Of a stretch of 64,000 bases of DNA, positions 31,580 through 40,399 are shown in pieces; position 1 is the stretch's first letter, and every line of letters begins with the position of its first letter. Source of the DNA: Sediminihabitans luteus (lineage in GTDB: Bacteria; Actinomycetota; Actinomycetes; Actinomycetales; Cellulomonadaceae); the NCBI RefSeq assembly GCF_002797595.1, contig NZ_PGFE01000004.1, forward strand, positions 62,001 to 126,000, in the 5' to 3' direction. Under the pieces are notes generated by a model. That model was not told the origin of the DNA and made no database searches. It worked only from the letters and a program-made list of their open reading frames with translations. The position numbers and the translations under genes were made by a program.

Positions 31580-32281
31580 TCAGCTCGTCGCGGCGACCGC
31601 GAGCGCGATCGCCGTGAAGTGGCAGACGTACCCGACCACCGTCAGCGAGTGGAACACCTCGTGGAACCCGAACCAGCGCGGGCTCGGATTGGGCCGCTTG
31701 ATGCCGTAGACGACGGCGCCGAGCGTGTAGGCGAGCCCGCCAGCGATCACGAGCCACATGACGGCGGGGCCGCCGGCGCGGCCGAACTCGGGCAGGAACC
31801 ACACGGCGACCCAGCCGAGCGCGACGTAGATGGGCACGTAGACCCAGCGGGGTGCGTTGAGGAACACGATGCGTGCGGCGAGCCCGAGCAGGGCGCCGGA
31901 CCACACGACGATCAGCAGGATCCGGGCGGTGTCCGGGGGGAGCAGCAGGACCGCGAGCGGGGTGTAGGTGCCGGCGATGATCAGGAAGATGTTCGAGTGG
32001 TCGGCGCGCCGCAGCACGGCGGCGACGCGGGGCGACCAGGTGCCGCGGTGGTAGACGGCGCTCGTGCCGAACAGCAGGCACGCGCTGACGCCGAACACCG
32101 CGCACGAGACCTTGCCGGCCGTGGTGGGGGCGAGGACGACGAGCACGATCGACGCGACGAGCGCGAGCGGGAACGTACCCGCGTGGATCCAGCCGCGCAG
32201 GCGGGGCTTGACGGCCGCAGCGACGTCCGCGACGACCTCGCGCAGGGTCTCCGGTGCGCTCTCGCGGTTCTCGTCGTTCAC
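31580..32281 (-). CDS. hemolysin III / PAQR family membrane protein (TrhA-like)
   Basis: A 233-residue seven-TM protein of the HlyIII/TrhA branch of the PAQR family, linked in other bacteria to membrane-energetics and fatty-acid homeostasis. Conserved metal-site residues are present: SAVYHRGTW in TM2-3, RADHSNIFLIIAGTYTPLA, and a C-terminal FHEVFHSLTVVGYVCHF that supplies His ligands. GTG at 32281 has AGGAG at the right distance. The upstream region holds a CTACG inverted repeat, so it is probably regulated. Confidence 0.92.
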   Translation of the reverse strand: MNDENRESAPETLREVVADVAAAVKPRLRGWIHAGTFPLALVASIVLVVLAPTTAGKVSCAVFGVSACLLFGTSAVYHRGTWSPRVAAVLRRADHSNIFLIIAGTYTPLAVLLLPPDTARILLIVVWSGALLGLAARIVFLNAPRWVYVPIYVALGWVAVWFLPEFGRAGGPAVMWLVIAGGLAYTLGAVVYGIKRPNPSPRWFGFHEVFHSLTVVGYVCHFTAIALAVAATS

Positions 32282-32319
32282 GGTGCTCCTCGCGTCGTCG
32301 GGGGCGCGTGCCGACCCCT

Positions 32320-32354
32320 ACCTACGGAATCGTAGGTTACGCCACCGTAGGTTT
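32320..32354. promoter_or_regulatory. ACCTACG-N4-CGTAGGT operator-like site
   Basis: A perfect 7-base inverted repeat (32320-32337) is followed by a second half site CCGTAGGTT at 32346-32354. It lies 38 bases before the hlyIII start and upstream of uppS. TetR-type lipid regulators use similar CTACG sites; this is an analogy only. Confidence 0.6.
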
Positions 32355-32460
32355 GCGACCCCCGGTGTGAATGTTGTGTGCCAGCCTGCCCGACGTCGTC
32401 CGGCGGCGCGCGGCGCTCCGGTACCGTTGCCCCGATCCACCGGACGACCGAAGGAACGCC

Positions 32461-33222
32461 GTGCGCCTGCCCCACCCGCTGTACAACCTCTACGAGCGGC
32501 GGCTCGCGGCGTCGATCGACGCGTCCGAGATGCCCCGCCACGTCGGGGTGATCCTCGACGGGAACCGGCGCTGGGCCAAGTCGTTCGGCGAGCCCGCGGC
32601 GCACGGGCACCGCCGGGGCGCCGACAAGATCGCGGACTTCCTCGGCTGGAGCGAGGAGCTCGGCATCGAGGTCGTGACGCTGTGGATGCTCTCGACCGAC
32701 AACCTCTCGCGCTCGCCGCAGGAGCTCGCGGCGCTGCTGCCGATCATCGAGGACGCCGTGCGTTCGCTCGCCGCGAGCGGGCGCTGGCGCGTGCGCGTCG
32801 TGGGTCGCATCGACCTGCTGCCCGAGCGCGTCGCGGTCGCGCTGCGCGAGGCCGAGCAGAGCACGCTCGACGTTGCGGGCCTCGAGGTCAACGTGGCCAT
32901 CGGCTACGGCGGCCGGCACGAGATCGCGGACGCCGTGCGCGACCTCCTGCGCGAGCAGGCCGCCGAGGGGCGCTCGCTCGAGGACGTCGCCGAGATCGTC
33001 GACGTCGACCACATCCAGGCCCACCTGTACACCAAGGGTCAGCCCGACCCGGAGCTGCTGATCCGCACCTCGGGCGAGCAGCGGCTCAGCGGGTTCCTGC
33101 TGTGGCAGAGCGCGCAGTCCGAGTTCTACTTCTGCGAGGCGCACTGGCCCGACTTCCGGCGCGTCGACTACCTGCGCGCCCTGCGCGCGTTCTCGCTGCG
33201 CGAGCGCCGGCTCGGGCGGTAG
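32461..33222 (+). CDS. uppS: Z-isoprenyl diphosphate synthase (UppS family)
   Basis: This cis-prenyltransferase condenses isopentenyl diphosphate onto an allylic primer, making undecaprenyl/decaprenyl or shorter Z-prenyl diphosphates for wall lipid carriers. The 253-residue protein has the catalytic Asp in GVILDGNRRWAKSFG (D33), TLWMLSTDNLSRSPQEL, and the Arg pair plus diphosphate site in PDPELLIRTSGEQRLSGFLL. GTG at 32461 has GAAGGA upstream and TACCGT further back. Actinobacteria often hold two paralogues (Z-FPP and decaprenyl synthase); which one this is cannot be decided from one copy. Confidence 0.93.
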   Translation: MRLPHPLYNLYERRLAASIDASEMPRHVGVILDGNRRWAKSFGEPAAHGHRRGADKIADFLGWSEELGIEVVTLWMLSTDNLSRSPQELAALLPIIEDAVRSLAASGRWRVRVVGRIDLLPERVAVALREAEQSTLDVAGLEVNVAIGYGGRHEIADAVRDLLREQAAEGRSLEDVAEIVDVDHIQAHLYTKGQPDPELLIRTSGEQRLSGFLLWQSAQSEFYFCEAHWPDFRRVDYLRALRAFSLRERRLGR

Positions 33223-33247
33223 CCCGCCCCGGCGCGCGGTGCCGTGG

Positions 33248-33253
33248 TTGGAT
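33248..33253 (+). promoter_or_regulatory. -10 hexamer TTGGAT of a MarR gene
   Basis: TTGGAT is followed by six bases and then the ATG at 33260. No Shine-Dalgarno is present. Confidence 0.4.
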
Positions 33254-33259
33254 CGGCTC

Positions 33260-33724
33260 ATGTCGACCGACCTGCCCGACGACGCCGCGCTGACGCCGCG
33301 CGCGCACCGCTCCGCCGCGGCCTGGGAGTCGTTGTTCCGCGCGCAGGTCGCGCTCATGCGCAGGTTCCAGGCCGAGGACGTCTGGGACGAGCTGAGCCTG
33401 CGCGAGTACGACGTGCTGTTCACGCTCTCGACCTTCCCGGACGCCGCCGCCCGGCTGCGCGACGTCAACGAACGGATCCTGCTGAGCCAGCCGTCGCTGA
33501 GCCGCATGGTCGACCGTCTCGCCGAGCGCGGTCTGGTCGAGCGCCGCGCCGCGCCCGACGACGCCCGCGGCACCGTGGTCGCGCTGACCGCCGAGGGCTC
33601 GCGCCTGCAGAAGCGCATCGGCCGTCGGCACGTGCGTTCGATCGACGCGGCCGTGGGCGCGGTGCTCGACGACGACGAGCTCGCCGAGCTGCAACGCCTG
33701 ACGGACAAGCTGCGCGGGTACTGA
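33260..33724 (+). CDS. MarR family transcriptional regulator
   Basis: A 154-residue MarR-type winged helix protein: N-terminal dimer helix, HTH with RLRDVNERILLSQPSLSRMV, and wing ERRAAPDDARGTVVALT. The ATG at 33260 is chosen because TTGGAT precedes it by six bases. Its stop codon lies inside a 10-base tandem repeat, so the C-terminus could change length by slippage. No partner pump is adjacent on the same strand; the MATE pump at 33923 is convergent and has its own MarR gene on the other side. Confidence 0.87.
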   Translation: MSTDLPDDAALTPRAHRSAAAWESLFRAQVALMRRFQAEDVWDELSLREYDVLFTLSTFPDAAARLRDVNERILLSQPSLSRMVDRLAERGLVERRAAPDDARGTVVALTAEGSRLQKRIGRRHVRSIDAAVGAVLDDDELAELQRLTDKLRGY

Positions 33725-33773
33725 CGGGTACTGACGGGTACTGACGGGCACTGACGGGCGCGGACGGGTACTC
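33716..33773. repeat. 10-base tandem repeat (GGGTACTGAC)
   Basis: About five to six units of GGGTACTGAC, some changed to GGGCACTGAC or GGGCGCGGAC, run across the MarR stop codon. This looks like a variable-number repeat. Confidence 0.8.
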
Positions 33774-33776
33774 GTG

Positions 33777-33790
33777 TCGCCGTACGGCGA
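33777..33790. repeat. 14-base perfect palindrome
   Basis: TCGCCGTACGGCGA reads the same on both strands. It lies in the gap between convergent MarR and MATE genes, with a small GTCCGC/GCGGAC hairpin at 33841-33858. Confidence 0.5.
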
Positions 33791-33890
33791 CTCCGCTGCG
33801 CCGTCCAGGATCGTCGACGGTGCGCCGGTCTCGGAGCTCCGTCCGCGCACCTGCGGACCACAAGCGGTGGGCTGCGGCTGACCTGGCCCG

Positions 33891-33920
33891 CCCGCGCGCC
33901 GAGCTCGCGGCCCGCGCGGG
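33891..33920 (-). terminator. hairpin after the MATE gene
   Basis: The 8-base arms CCCGCGCG and CGCGCGGG have a 14-base loop, directly downstream of the MATE stop on the minus strand. Confidence 0.5.
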
Positions 33921-33922
33921 AG

Positions 33923-35398
33923 TCAGCCGGCCGTCTCGAGCACGGCCTCCGCGCGCTCGGGGGTCCCGTCGGCGAGGTCGCGCTCGATCCCGCGGCGCGA
34001 GACCGCGAGCATCACGAGACCGACGACGAACACCAGGATCTCGGTCACCGTGAGCGCCCAGATGATGCCGGGCATCCCGAACAGGTGGTCGCCCAGCAGC
34101 ACGATCGGGATGAACAGCACGCCCTGCGCGAGGGACATCGTCACCGCGGACGTCGCGCGCCCGGTCGCCTGGAACAGCGACGTCATGAGGCCGGTGAACC
34201 CGTTGACGACGGTCGCGACGAGCTGGGCGGTGAGGATCGTGACCCCGATCGAGAGCAACGAGGCGTCGTCGGAGAAGATCGAGAAGACCTGCTCGCGCAG
34301 CACGAGCACGGTGGTCGAGAACACCAGCACGACCGCTCCGACCGTGAGTGCCGAGGCGCGCAGTGCCGCGAGCATCCGCGCACGGTCGCCCTTGCCGAAC
34401 GTGTAGGCGAGCAGCGGCAGCACGCCGAGCGTGACGCCCATGACGAGGAACTCGGGGACCTGCGCGATGCGCACCGCGACGCCCATCGCCGCGAGCGGGC
34501 CGTCGCCGTAGGCTGCGGCGAGGTTGTTGAGCACGAGCGACGTGACGATCAGGAACCCGGACTGGAGCAGCTCGCTGCTGCCGACGCCCAGCACCGGCCG
34601 CAGCACGGTCGGCGCGAGGGTGAACCAGCGCGGGGCGAGGCTCGTGTGCTCGCTGTGACGGTGCAGCCACAGCGCGAAGTAGCCGACGACCGCGAGGTTG
34701 GACAGGCCTGTCGCGAGCGCCACGCCCGCGGCGCCCTGGTGCAGCACGAGGATCAGGAGCGCGTCGAGCAGCACGTTGAGCACCGCCGAGCCCACGAGCG
34801 CGACCATGACCTGCCGCGCGGCGCCCTCGGCGCGCACGAGCTGCTCGAGGCAGAACGCCCCTGCGAGCACGGGGACGAACAGCAGCATGACCATGACGTA
34901 CGACGTCGTGGCGTCCTGCGTCGCGGCGTCGGCGCCCAGGAGCGACACGAGCGGGTCGAGCAGCAGCAGGCCGCCGAGGGCGAGCGCGGCGCCCGTGGCG
35001 ACGGCGCCCCAGAACGACGTCGAGGTGACGCCGCGGATGCCGGCCGCCCGGGACGGGTCCTGCTCGGACTCGCCGAGCAGGCGCGAGACGAGCGCGCCGC
35101 CGCCGACGCCGAACATGCCGCCGACCCCCATCACGAGGCCGAGGAGCGGGGTGCCGAGCGTGATCGCGGCGAGCAGCGCGGTGTCGTGCTGGGAGCCGAC
35201 GAACCCTGCGTTGATGACGTTGTAGAGCGCGCCGACGATCATCGCGGCGGCCATAGGGATGCACAGGTGTGCGAGAGCGCTGAGGATCGGCGCGGTCGAC
35301 AGGTACCAGCGGTTGGTGCCCGGGGCAGGGGCCTTGGCTGCAGGTGTCGCAGGGGCGTGTGTCTCAGGGGCGTGTGTCTCAGGGGTGAGGGAGGTCAT
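33923..35398 (-). CDS. MATE family efflux transporter
   Basis: A 491-residue multidrug and toxic compound extrusion pump with twelve TM helices in two related halves. The first half starts ILSALAHLCIPMAAAMIVGA, and the two N-lobe blocks include GMFGVGGGALVSRLLGE and EQLVRAEGAARQVMVALVGS; the C-lobe carries GSSELLQSGFLIVTSLVLNN. MATE pumps export cationic drugs by H+ or Na+ antiport. The ATG at 35398 has GGAG six bases before it; the upstream ATG at 35410 does not. The N-terminus has a PETHA repeat encoded by 15-base direct repeats. A MarR gene lies 141 bases upstream on the same strand. Confidence 0.92.
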   Translation of the reverse strand: MTSLTPETHAPETHAPATPAAKAPAPGTNRWYLSTAPILSALAHLCIPMAAAMIVGALYNVINAGFVGSQHDTALLAAITLGTPLLGLVMGVGGMFGVGGGALVSRLLGESEQDPSRAAGIRGVTSTSFWGAVATGAALALGGLLLLDPLVSLLGADAATQDATTSYVMVMLLFVPVLAGAFCLEQLVRAEGAARQVMVALVGSAVLNVLLDALLILVLHQGAAGVALATGLSNLAVVGYFALWLHRHSEHTSLAPRWFTLAPTVLRPVLGVGSSELLQSGFLIVTSLVLNNLAAAYGDGPLAAMGVAVRIAQVPEFLVMGVTLGVLPLLAYTFGKGDRARMLAALRASALTVGAVVLVFSTTVLVLREQVFSIFSDDASLLSIGVTILTAQLVATVVNGFTGLMTSLFQATGRATSAVTMSLAQGVLFIPIVLLGDHLFGMPGIIWALTVTEILVFVVGLVMLAVSRRGIERDLADGTPERAEAVLETAG

Positions 35399-35539
35399 GG
35401 CGTGCTCCATCCGGGCAGGCCGCGGCGCACGCCGGGGGAGCGGCGCGTCAGGGCATGGCGATGTGGGGTGAGGGTGGTGCGGCCGCGCGGGGCGGTCGGG
35501 GAACGGTCAGCGACTGAGAACGGGCAGCATCAGGGCGCG

Positions 35540-35983
35540 TCAGCGCGTGGGCGGCGGGAGCGCCGCCGTGATCCGGCGCAGCAGCTCGTGCAGCTGGGCG
35601 CGCTCGGTCGCGTCGAGGGGCGCGAGGATCTTCTCCTCGATCGCCGCGACGGCGGGTTCGAACCCGGCGACGAGCGCGGCCCCCTCGGGGGTCGCGTGCA
35701 CGCGCTTGCTGCGCACGTCGCCGGGCTCGGTGCGGCGTTCGACGAGGCCGCGGCGCTCGAGCCCCTGCAGGAGGCTCGAGACGCTCGCGGGCGTCGTGCG
35801 GCTGACCTGCGCGATGTCGCGCTGGATCGCGCCGGGGTTCTTGACGAGATAGCCGAGCACGAAGGCCTGCTCCCGGGTGAGCCCGCGCTCGCGGACCCAC
35901 TCCTCGCCGGCCTGCATCTGCGCCCAGCTGATCCAGCGCAGCAGGCCGAGGGGCGTGTCGAACCGGGTCTCGTCCTCGCTCAT
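35540..35983 (-). CDS. MarR family transcriptional regulator (MATE-linked)
   Basis: A 147-residue MarR protein: HTH around residues 48-80 (PGAIQRDIAQVSRTTPASVS) and wing VERRTEPGDVRSKRVHATPE. The ATG lies seven bases after a -10 hexamer, in a rare AT-rich promoter that also carries inverted repeats, so the message should be leaderless and autorepressed. The MATE pump gene follows on the same strand, which makes a MarR-pump operon likely, with efflux induced when a drug releases the repressor. That link is inference from position. Confidence 0.9.
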   Translation of the reverse strand: MSEDETRFDTPLGLLRWISWAQMQAGEEWVRERGLTREQAFVLGYLVKNPGAIQRDIAQVSRTTPASVSSLLQGLERRGLVERRTEPGDVRSKRVHATPEGAALVAGFEPAVAAIEEKILAPLDATERAQLHELLRRITAALPPPTR

Positions 35984-35985
35984 GA

Positions 35986-36019
35986 TTAGAACTCTAACTG
36001 TTTGACTTCTAACTGTCAA
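35986..36019 (-). promoter_or_regulatory. promoter and operator of the MATE-linked MarR gene
   Basis: On the minus strand TTGACA (36014-36019), a 17-base spacer and TAGAGT (35991-35996) form the best promoter in the window. TTAGA-AC-TCTAA (35986-35997) overlaps the -10, and CTAACTG occurs at 35994-36000 and 36009-36015. The predicted RNA start is at the ATG at 35983. Confidence 0.75.
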
Positions 36020-36036
36020 CGAGACCGTGCCACGCC

Positions 36037-37422
36037 TCAGAGCTCGCGGACGATCGCCTCGACCTGCTCCTTCGCGTCCCCGAACAGCATCGCGGTGTTC
36101 TCCTTGAAGAACAGCGGGTTCTGCACGCCCGCGTAGCCCGTCGCCATCGAGCGCTTGAACACGACGACCTGCGCGGCCTCCCACACCCGCAGCACCGGCA
36201 TCCCGGCGATGGGCGAGCCCGGGTCGTCGAGCGCGGCCGGGTTCACGGTGTCGTTGGCGCCGATCACGAGCACCACGTCGGTCGCGGCGAGGTCGTCGTT
36301 GATCTCGTCCATCTCGAGCACCACGTCGTACGGCACGCGCGCCTCGGCGAGCAGCACGTTCATGTGCCCCGGCAGGCGCCCGGCCACGGGGTGCACCCCG
36401 AACCGGACCTCGACGCCCTGCGCGCGCAGCCGCGCCACGAGGTCCGCGACCGGGTACTGCGCCTTCGCGACCGCCATGCCGTACCCCGGGGTGATGACGA
36501 CCGAGCGGGCGTCGGCGAGCATCCGGGCGACCTCGTCGGCCCTGACCTCGCGGTGCTCCCCGGTCACGTCGCCGGACGACGCCGCCGACCCGCCGTCCGC
36601 CCCGAACCCGCCCAGGATGACCGAGACGAACGAACGGTTCATGGCCGTGCACATGATGTAGCTGAGGATCGCACCCGACGAGCCGACGAGCGCCCCCGTG
36701 ATGATGAGCAGGTCGTTGCTGAGCATGAACCCGGCGGCGGCTGCGGCCCAGCCCGAGTAGCTGTTGAGCATCGACACGACCACCGGCATGTCACCGCCGC
36801 CGATGGCCGCGACCAGGTGCCACCCGAGCGCGAGCGCGACCACGGTCATGAGGATCAGCGGCAGCACCGAGCCCGACGCGAGGAACCACCACAGCAGCCC
36901 GGCCGACGCGACGAGCGCGCCCAGGTTGAGCCAGTTGCGGCCCGGGAGTGTGAGCGGCGAGCTCTTGATGCGCGCCGAGAGCTTGAGGAACGCGACGATC
37001 GAGCCGGTGAACGTGACCGCGCCGATGAGCACGCCCAGGAAGACCTCGACCAGGTGCGCGGGGTCCTGCGGCTCGGTCAGGTAGGAGTTGAAGCCCACGA
37101 GCACCGCGGCGAGGCCCACGAAGCTGTGCAGGATCGCGATGAGCTCGGGCATCTGCGTCATCTCGACGCTGCGCGCGCGCCACAGCCCGACGCTCGCGCC
37201 CACCGCGAGCACCGCGGCGGTCAGCGTCAGCGTCACGGCGACGGGCCGCTCGGACTGGTCGGCCGCGAGCGCGACCGTCGCGGCGAGCGCGAGCACCATG
37301 CCGACCATGCCGAGCACGTTGCCGCGCTTGGCGGTCTCCTGCCGCGAGAGCCCGGCGAGGGAGAGCACGAACAGCACGGCGGCGACCACGTAGACCGCCT
37401 GGGCGAGGGACGTCCACGTCAT
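36037..37422 (-). CDS. pntB: NAD(P) transhydrogenase beta subunit PntB
   Basis: PntB is the membrane and NADP-binding subunit of the proton-pumping transhydrogenase that makes NADPH from NADH. The 461-residue protein has about nine TM helices (1-265) and a soluble domain III (about 285-461) with the NADP fingerprint [20 protein letters not shown], the [20 protein letters not shown] segment and [14 protein letters not shown]. The ATG stands one base after the pntA stop, so the two are cotranscribed and probably coupled. Confidence 0.96.
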   Translation of the reverse strand: MTWTSLAQAVYVVAAVLFVLSLAGLSRQETAKRGNVLGMVGMVLALAATVALAADQSERPVAVTLTLTAAVLAVGASVGLWRARSVEMTQMPELIAILHSFVGLAAVLVGFNSYLTEPQDPAHLVEVFLGVLIGAVTFTGSIVAFLKLSARIKSSPLTLPGRNWLNLGALVASAGLLWWFLASGSVLPLILMTVVALALGWHLVAAIGGGDMPVVVSMLNSYSGWAAAAAGFMLSNDLLIITGALVGSSGAILSYIMCTAMNRSFVSVILGGFGADGGSAASSGDVTGEHREVRADEVARMLADARSVVITPGYGMAVAKAQYPVADLVARLRAQGVEVRFGVHPVAGRLPGHMNVLLAEARVPYDVVLEMDEINDDLAATDVVLVIGANDTVNPAALDDPGSPIAGMPVLRVWEAAQVVVFKRSMATGYAGVQNPLFFKENTAMLFGDAKEQVEAIVREL

Positions 37423-37423
37423 C

Positions 37424-38983
37424 TCATGCCCCCTTCCGGAACATGGCGAGCATCCGGTACGCGACCGCGAACCCGCCGAAGATGTTGATGGACGCGACCG
37501 TCGCCGCGACGCACGCCAGGACCGTCACGAGCAGGTCGTCGCTGCCGATCTGCAGCAGAGCGCCGACCAGGATGATCCCGGAGATCGCGTTGGTCTGGGC
37601 CATGAGCGGGGTGTGCAGCGAGTGCGAGACGTGCGAGATGACGTAGTAGCCGACGAACACCGCGAGGATCAGCACGGTCGCGTGCCCGACGACGGAGGGC
37701 GGGCTGAACGACAGCGCGAGCACGACCAGCACGGCGGCCAGGGTGGCGCCGACCGTGCGGCGGCGCGAGCGCAGGCGTCGCTGCTCCGCGGCGGCCCGCT
37801 CGACCTCGGCGGGGTCCTGCGCGGGCTCCGGGGCAGGCGCGGCGGCTGCCGGAGCGGCCGAGACCTGCACGGGCGGCGGCGGCCACAGCGTCTCGCCGGC
37901 GTGCGCCACCGTCATGCCGCGTTGCACGACGTCGTCGAGGTCGAGCACGAGCACGCCGTCCTTGCCCGGCGTCAGCAGGGCCATGAGGTGCACGACGTTC
38001 GTGCCGAACAGCTGCGCGGTGTGCTGCGGCATGCGTGAGGTGAGGTCGGTCGCCCCGACGATCACGACGTCGTTCGCGGTCACGACGCGCTCGCCCGGCA
38101 CCGTGAGCTCGCAGTTGCCGCCGCCCGAGGCCGCGAGGTCGACGATCACGCTCCCGGGCTTCATGGCCGCGACCATGTCGGCCGTGATGGTCGTCGGCGC
38201 CGTGCCGCGCACGAGCGCCGTGGTGATCACGACGTCGGCGCGCGCCGACTCCTCGGCGTACATCGCGCGGGTCAGGGCCTCCTGCTCGGCCGTGAGCGCG
38301 CTCGCGTAGCCGTCGGCGCTGACCTCCTGCTGGGCCTGCGCGGCCTGCACGAACGTCGCGCCCATCGACTCGATCTGCTCGCCGACCTCGGGGCGCACGT
38401 CGAACGCGCGGACCTGCGCGCCGAGGCTCGCCGCCGTGCCGATCGCCGCGAGGCCCGCGACGCCCGCACCGATCACGAACACGGTCGCGGGCGGCGTCTT
38501 GCCCGCCGCGGTGACCTGGCCGGAGAACATCGCGCCGAGCTCCGTCGCCGCCTCGACCACCGCGCGGTAGCCCGCGACGTTCGAGAGCGTGCTCAGCACG
38601 TCGAGCGCCTGGGCCCGCGAGATGCGCGGCACCGCGTCGAGCGCGAGCGCGGTCACGCCGCGGGCGCGCAGGGACTCGACCAGGTCGGGGTGCGCGGCCG
38701 GGCCGAGCATCGACACGAGCGTCGCGCCGGGCGTGAGCCGGGCGACGTCTGAGGCTGCGGGCGGGTTGACCGCGGTGACGACGTCCGCGGCCCAGGCCTC
38801 GTCCGCGCCGACGACGCGCGCTCCGGCGGCCGTGAACGCCTCGTCGCCCAGGTGGGCGCGCTCGCCCGCGCCGGACTCGACGACGACCTCGTACCCGAGG
38901 TCGACGAGCTGTCCGACCGTGCGGGGGGTCGCGGCGACGAGCCGTTCGCCCGGTCGTGTCTCGCGAGGGACACCGATCCTCAT
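37424..38983 (-). CDS. pntA: NAD(P) transhydrogenase alpha subunit PntA
   Basis: PntA binds NAD(H) and provides the first TM helices of the enzyme. This 519-residue form joins the soluble AlaDH-like domain I (about 1-365, with the NAD fingerprint [20 protein letters not shown] and [13 protein letters not shown]) to a short Ala/Pro linker and four TM helices (about 420-515). Some actinobacteria split this into PntAa and PntAb; here it is a single chain as in E. coli. The ATG has GGGAG upstream. It starts the pntAB operon, divergent from glycerate kinase. Confidence 0.96.
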   Translation of the reverse strand: MRIGVPRETRPGERLVAATPRTVGQLVDLGYEVVVESGAGERAHLGDEAFTAAGARVVGADEAWAADVVTAVNPPAASDVARLTPGATLVSMLGPAAHPDLVESLRARGVTALALDAVPRISRAQALDVLSTLSNVAGYRAVVEAATELGAMFSGQVTAAGKTPPATVFVIGAGVAGLAAIGTAASLGAQVRAFDVRPEVGEQIESMGATFVQAAQAQQEVSADGYASALTAEQEALTRAMYAEESARADVVITTALVRGTAPTTITADMVAAMKPGSVIVDLAASGGGNCELTVPGERVVTANDVVIVGATDLTSRMPQHTAQLFGTNVVHLMALLTPGKDGVLVLDLDDVVQRGMTVAHAGETLWPPPPVQVSAAPAAAAPAPEPAQDPAEVERAAAEQRRLRSRRRTVGATLAAVLVVLALSFSPPSVVGHATVLILAVFVGYYVISHVSHSLHTPLMAQTNAISGIILVGALLQIGSDDLLVTVLACVAATVASINIFGGFAVAYRMLAMFRKGA

Positions 38984-39142
38984 GTGCTGCTCCCGTCGTG
39001 CGCCGTTGCTGCGGGGACTGCTGGCCGGTGCGTCGTCGCGCCGACCGGCGGGTGTGGCCCGCCGGCGCCGAGCCTAGGGGACGCGCTCCCACACCGGGGC
39101 GGCGTCGCAGCATGTGGGACGCCGGTGCCGCACGGGGGTGCG

Positions 39143-39148
39143 TACGAT
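39143..39148 (+). promoter_or_regulatory. -10 hexamer TACGAT of the glycerate kinase gene
   Basis: TACGAT is followed by six bases and then the GTG at 39155. No Shine-Dalgarno is present. Confidence 0.5.
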
Positions 39149-39154
39149 TCACGC

Positions 39155-40342
39155 GTGACTTCGCCGACGAACGATCCGACCGTCCCTGCGCTGCGCGTCG
39201 TCGTGGCGCCCGACTCCTTCAAGGGCAGCCTCGACGCCGCCGAGGTCGCGCGCTGCCTCGCCGCGGGCGTGCGGTCCGTCGCGCCGGACGCGCACGTGGT
39301 CGAGCTGCCCGTGGCCGACGGCGGCGAGGGGACGCTCGACGCGCTCGCCGCGGGTGGTGGGGTGCGGACCGTCGTGGTCGACACGGTCGACGCGATCGGC
39401 CGCCCCGCGACCGCCCGGCTCGGGCTGAGCGCCGACGGTACGGTCGCGGTCGTCGAGCTCGCGGAGGCGAGCGGGCTGCCCGCCGTGAGCGACGTCCGCC
39501 TCCAGCCCTTGCACGCGGGGACGCGCGGCACGGGGGACCTCGCGCGTGCCGCGCTCGACGCGGGGGTCGAGGAGATCCTCGTGTGCCTGGGCGGGTCGGC
39601 GTCGACCGACGGGGGCGCGGGTGTCCTGCGCGCGCTTGGCGCGCGTCTCCTGGCGGACGACGGCACCGACGTCCCCGACGGAGGCGAGGGTCTCGCCCGG
39701 GTGGCCTCGCTCGACCTCGCAGGTCTGCACCCGCGGGCGCGTGCGGTGCGCTGGCGGCTCGCGGTCGACGTGACCAACCCGCTCGTGGGCGAGCGTGGCG
39801 CCGCCGCGGTGTTCGGGCCGCAGAAGGGCGCCGGCCCGGCCGACGTGGAGTTCCTCGACGCCGCGCTCGACCGGTGGGCCGGGGTGCTCGAGGCCGCGAC
39901 CGGCGTCGACGTGCGCGAGCTGCCCGGCGCGGGGGCGGCCGGGGGCGTGCCCGCGGCGCTCGTCGCGGTGCTGGGTGCCGAGACCGAGCGCGGGTCGACG
40001 CTCGTCGCCGAGACGGTCGGCCTGCCCGCCGCCGTCGCGGACGCCGACCTCGTGCTCACGGGCGAGGGGTCGTTCGACTCGCAGTCCGTGCACGGCAAGG
40101 TCGCCGACACGATCGGTGCGCTCGCCGCGGCCGCGCCCGTGCCGCCGCCCGTCGTCGTGATCGCCGGCCGTGTGCTGCTGCCCGTCGCGCAGGCGCGCGA
40201 GGCGGGCATCGCCGCGGCGTTCAGCATCGCGCCCGGCCCGATCGAGCTCGACGCGCTGCTCGACCGCACGGCGGTGCGACTCACCGAGGTCGCGGCGGCC
40301 GTGACGAGCCTGCACCTGGCGGGGCGTCACGCGGGGCGCTGA
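39155..40342 (+). CDS. glycerate kinase (GK-I family)
   Basis: This enzyme phosphorylates D-glycerate with ATP, to 2-phosphoglycerate in most family members, and ends glyoxylate or glycerate catabolism. The 395-residue protein shows the family start VVVAPDSFKGSLDAAEVARC, PVADGGEGTLDAL, the phosphate loop LGGSASTDGGAG, the DVTNPLVGERGAAAVFGPQK block and TGEGSFDSQSVHGKV. GTG at 39155 follows TACGAT by six bases. It stands alone, divergent from pntA and convergent with an MFS gene, with a hairpin across its stop codon. Confidence 0.93.
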   Translation: MTSPTNDPTVPALRVVVAPDSFKGSLDAAEVARCLAAGVRSVAPDAHVVELPVADGGEGTLDALAAGGGVRTVVVDTVDAIGRPATARLGLSADGTVAVVELAEASGLPAVSDVRLQPLHAGTRGTGDLARAALDAGVEEILVCLGGSASTDGGAGVLRALGARLLADDGTDVPDGGEGLARVASLDLAGLHPRARAVRWRLAVDVTNPLVGERGAAAVFGPQKGAGPADVEFLDAALDRWAGVLEAATGVDVRELPGAGAAGGVPAALVAVLGAETERGSTLVAETVGLPAAVADADLVLTGEGSFDSQSVHGKVADTIGALAAAAPVPPPVVVIAGRVLLPVAQAREAGIAAAFSIAPGPIELDALLDRTAVRLTEVAAAVTSLHLAGRHAGR

Positions 40343-40355
40343 CCCCGCGTGACGC
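40324..40355. terminator. bidirectional hairpin across the glycerate kinase stop
   Basis: Perfect 13-base arms (GCGTCACGCGGGG and its complement) enclose CGCTGA, which contains the stop codon. Confidence 0.7.
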
Positions 40356-40399
40356 CGTCCGACCCCGTCCGGGCGCGAGCCCGCCGTCGGGGCGTGCGA

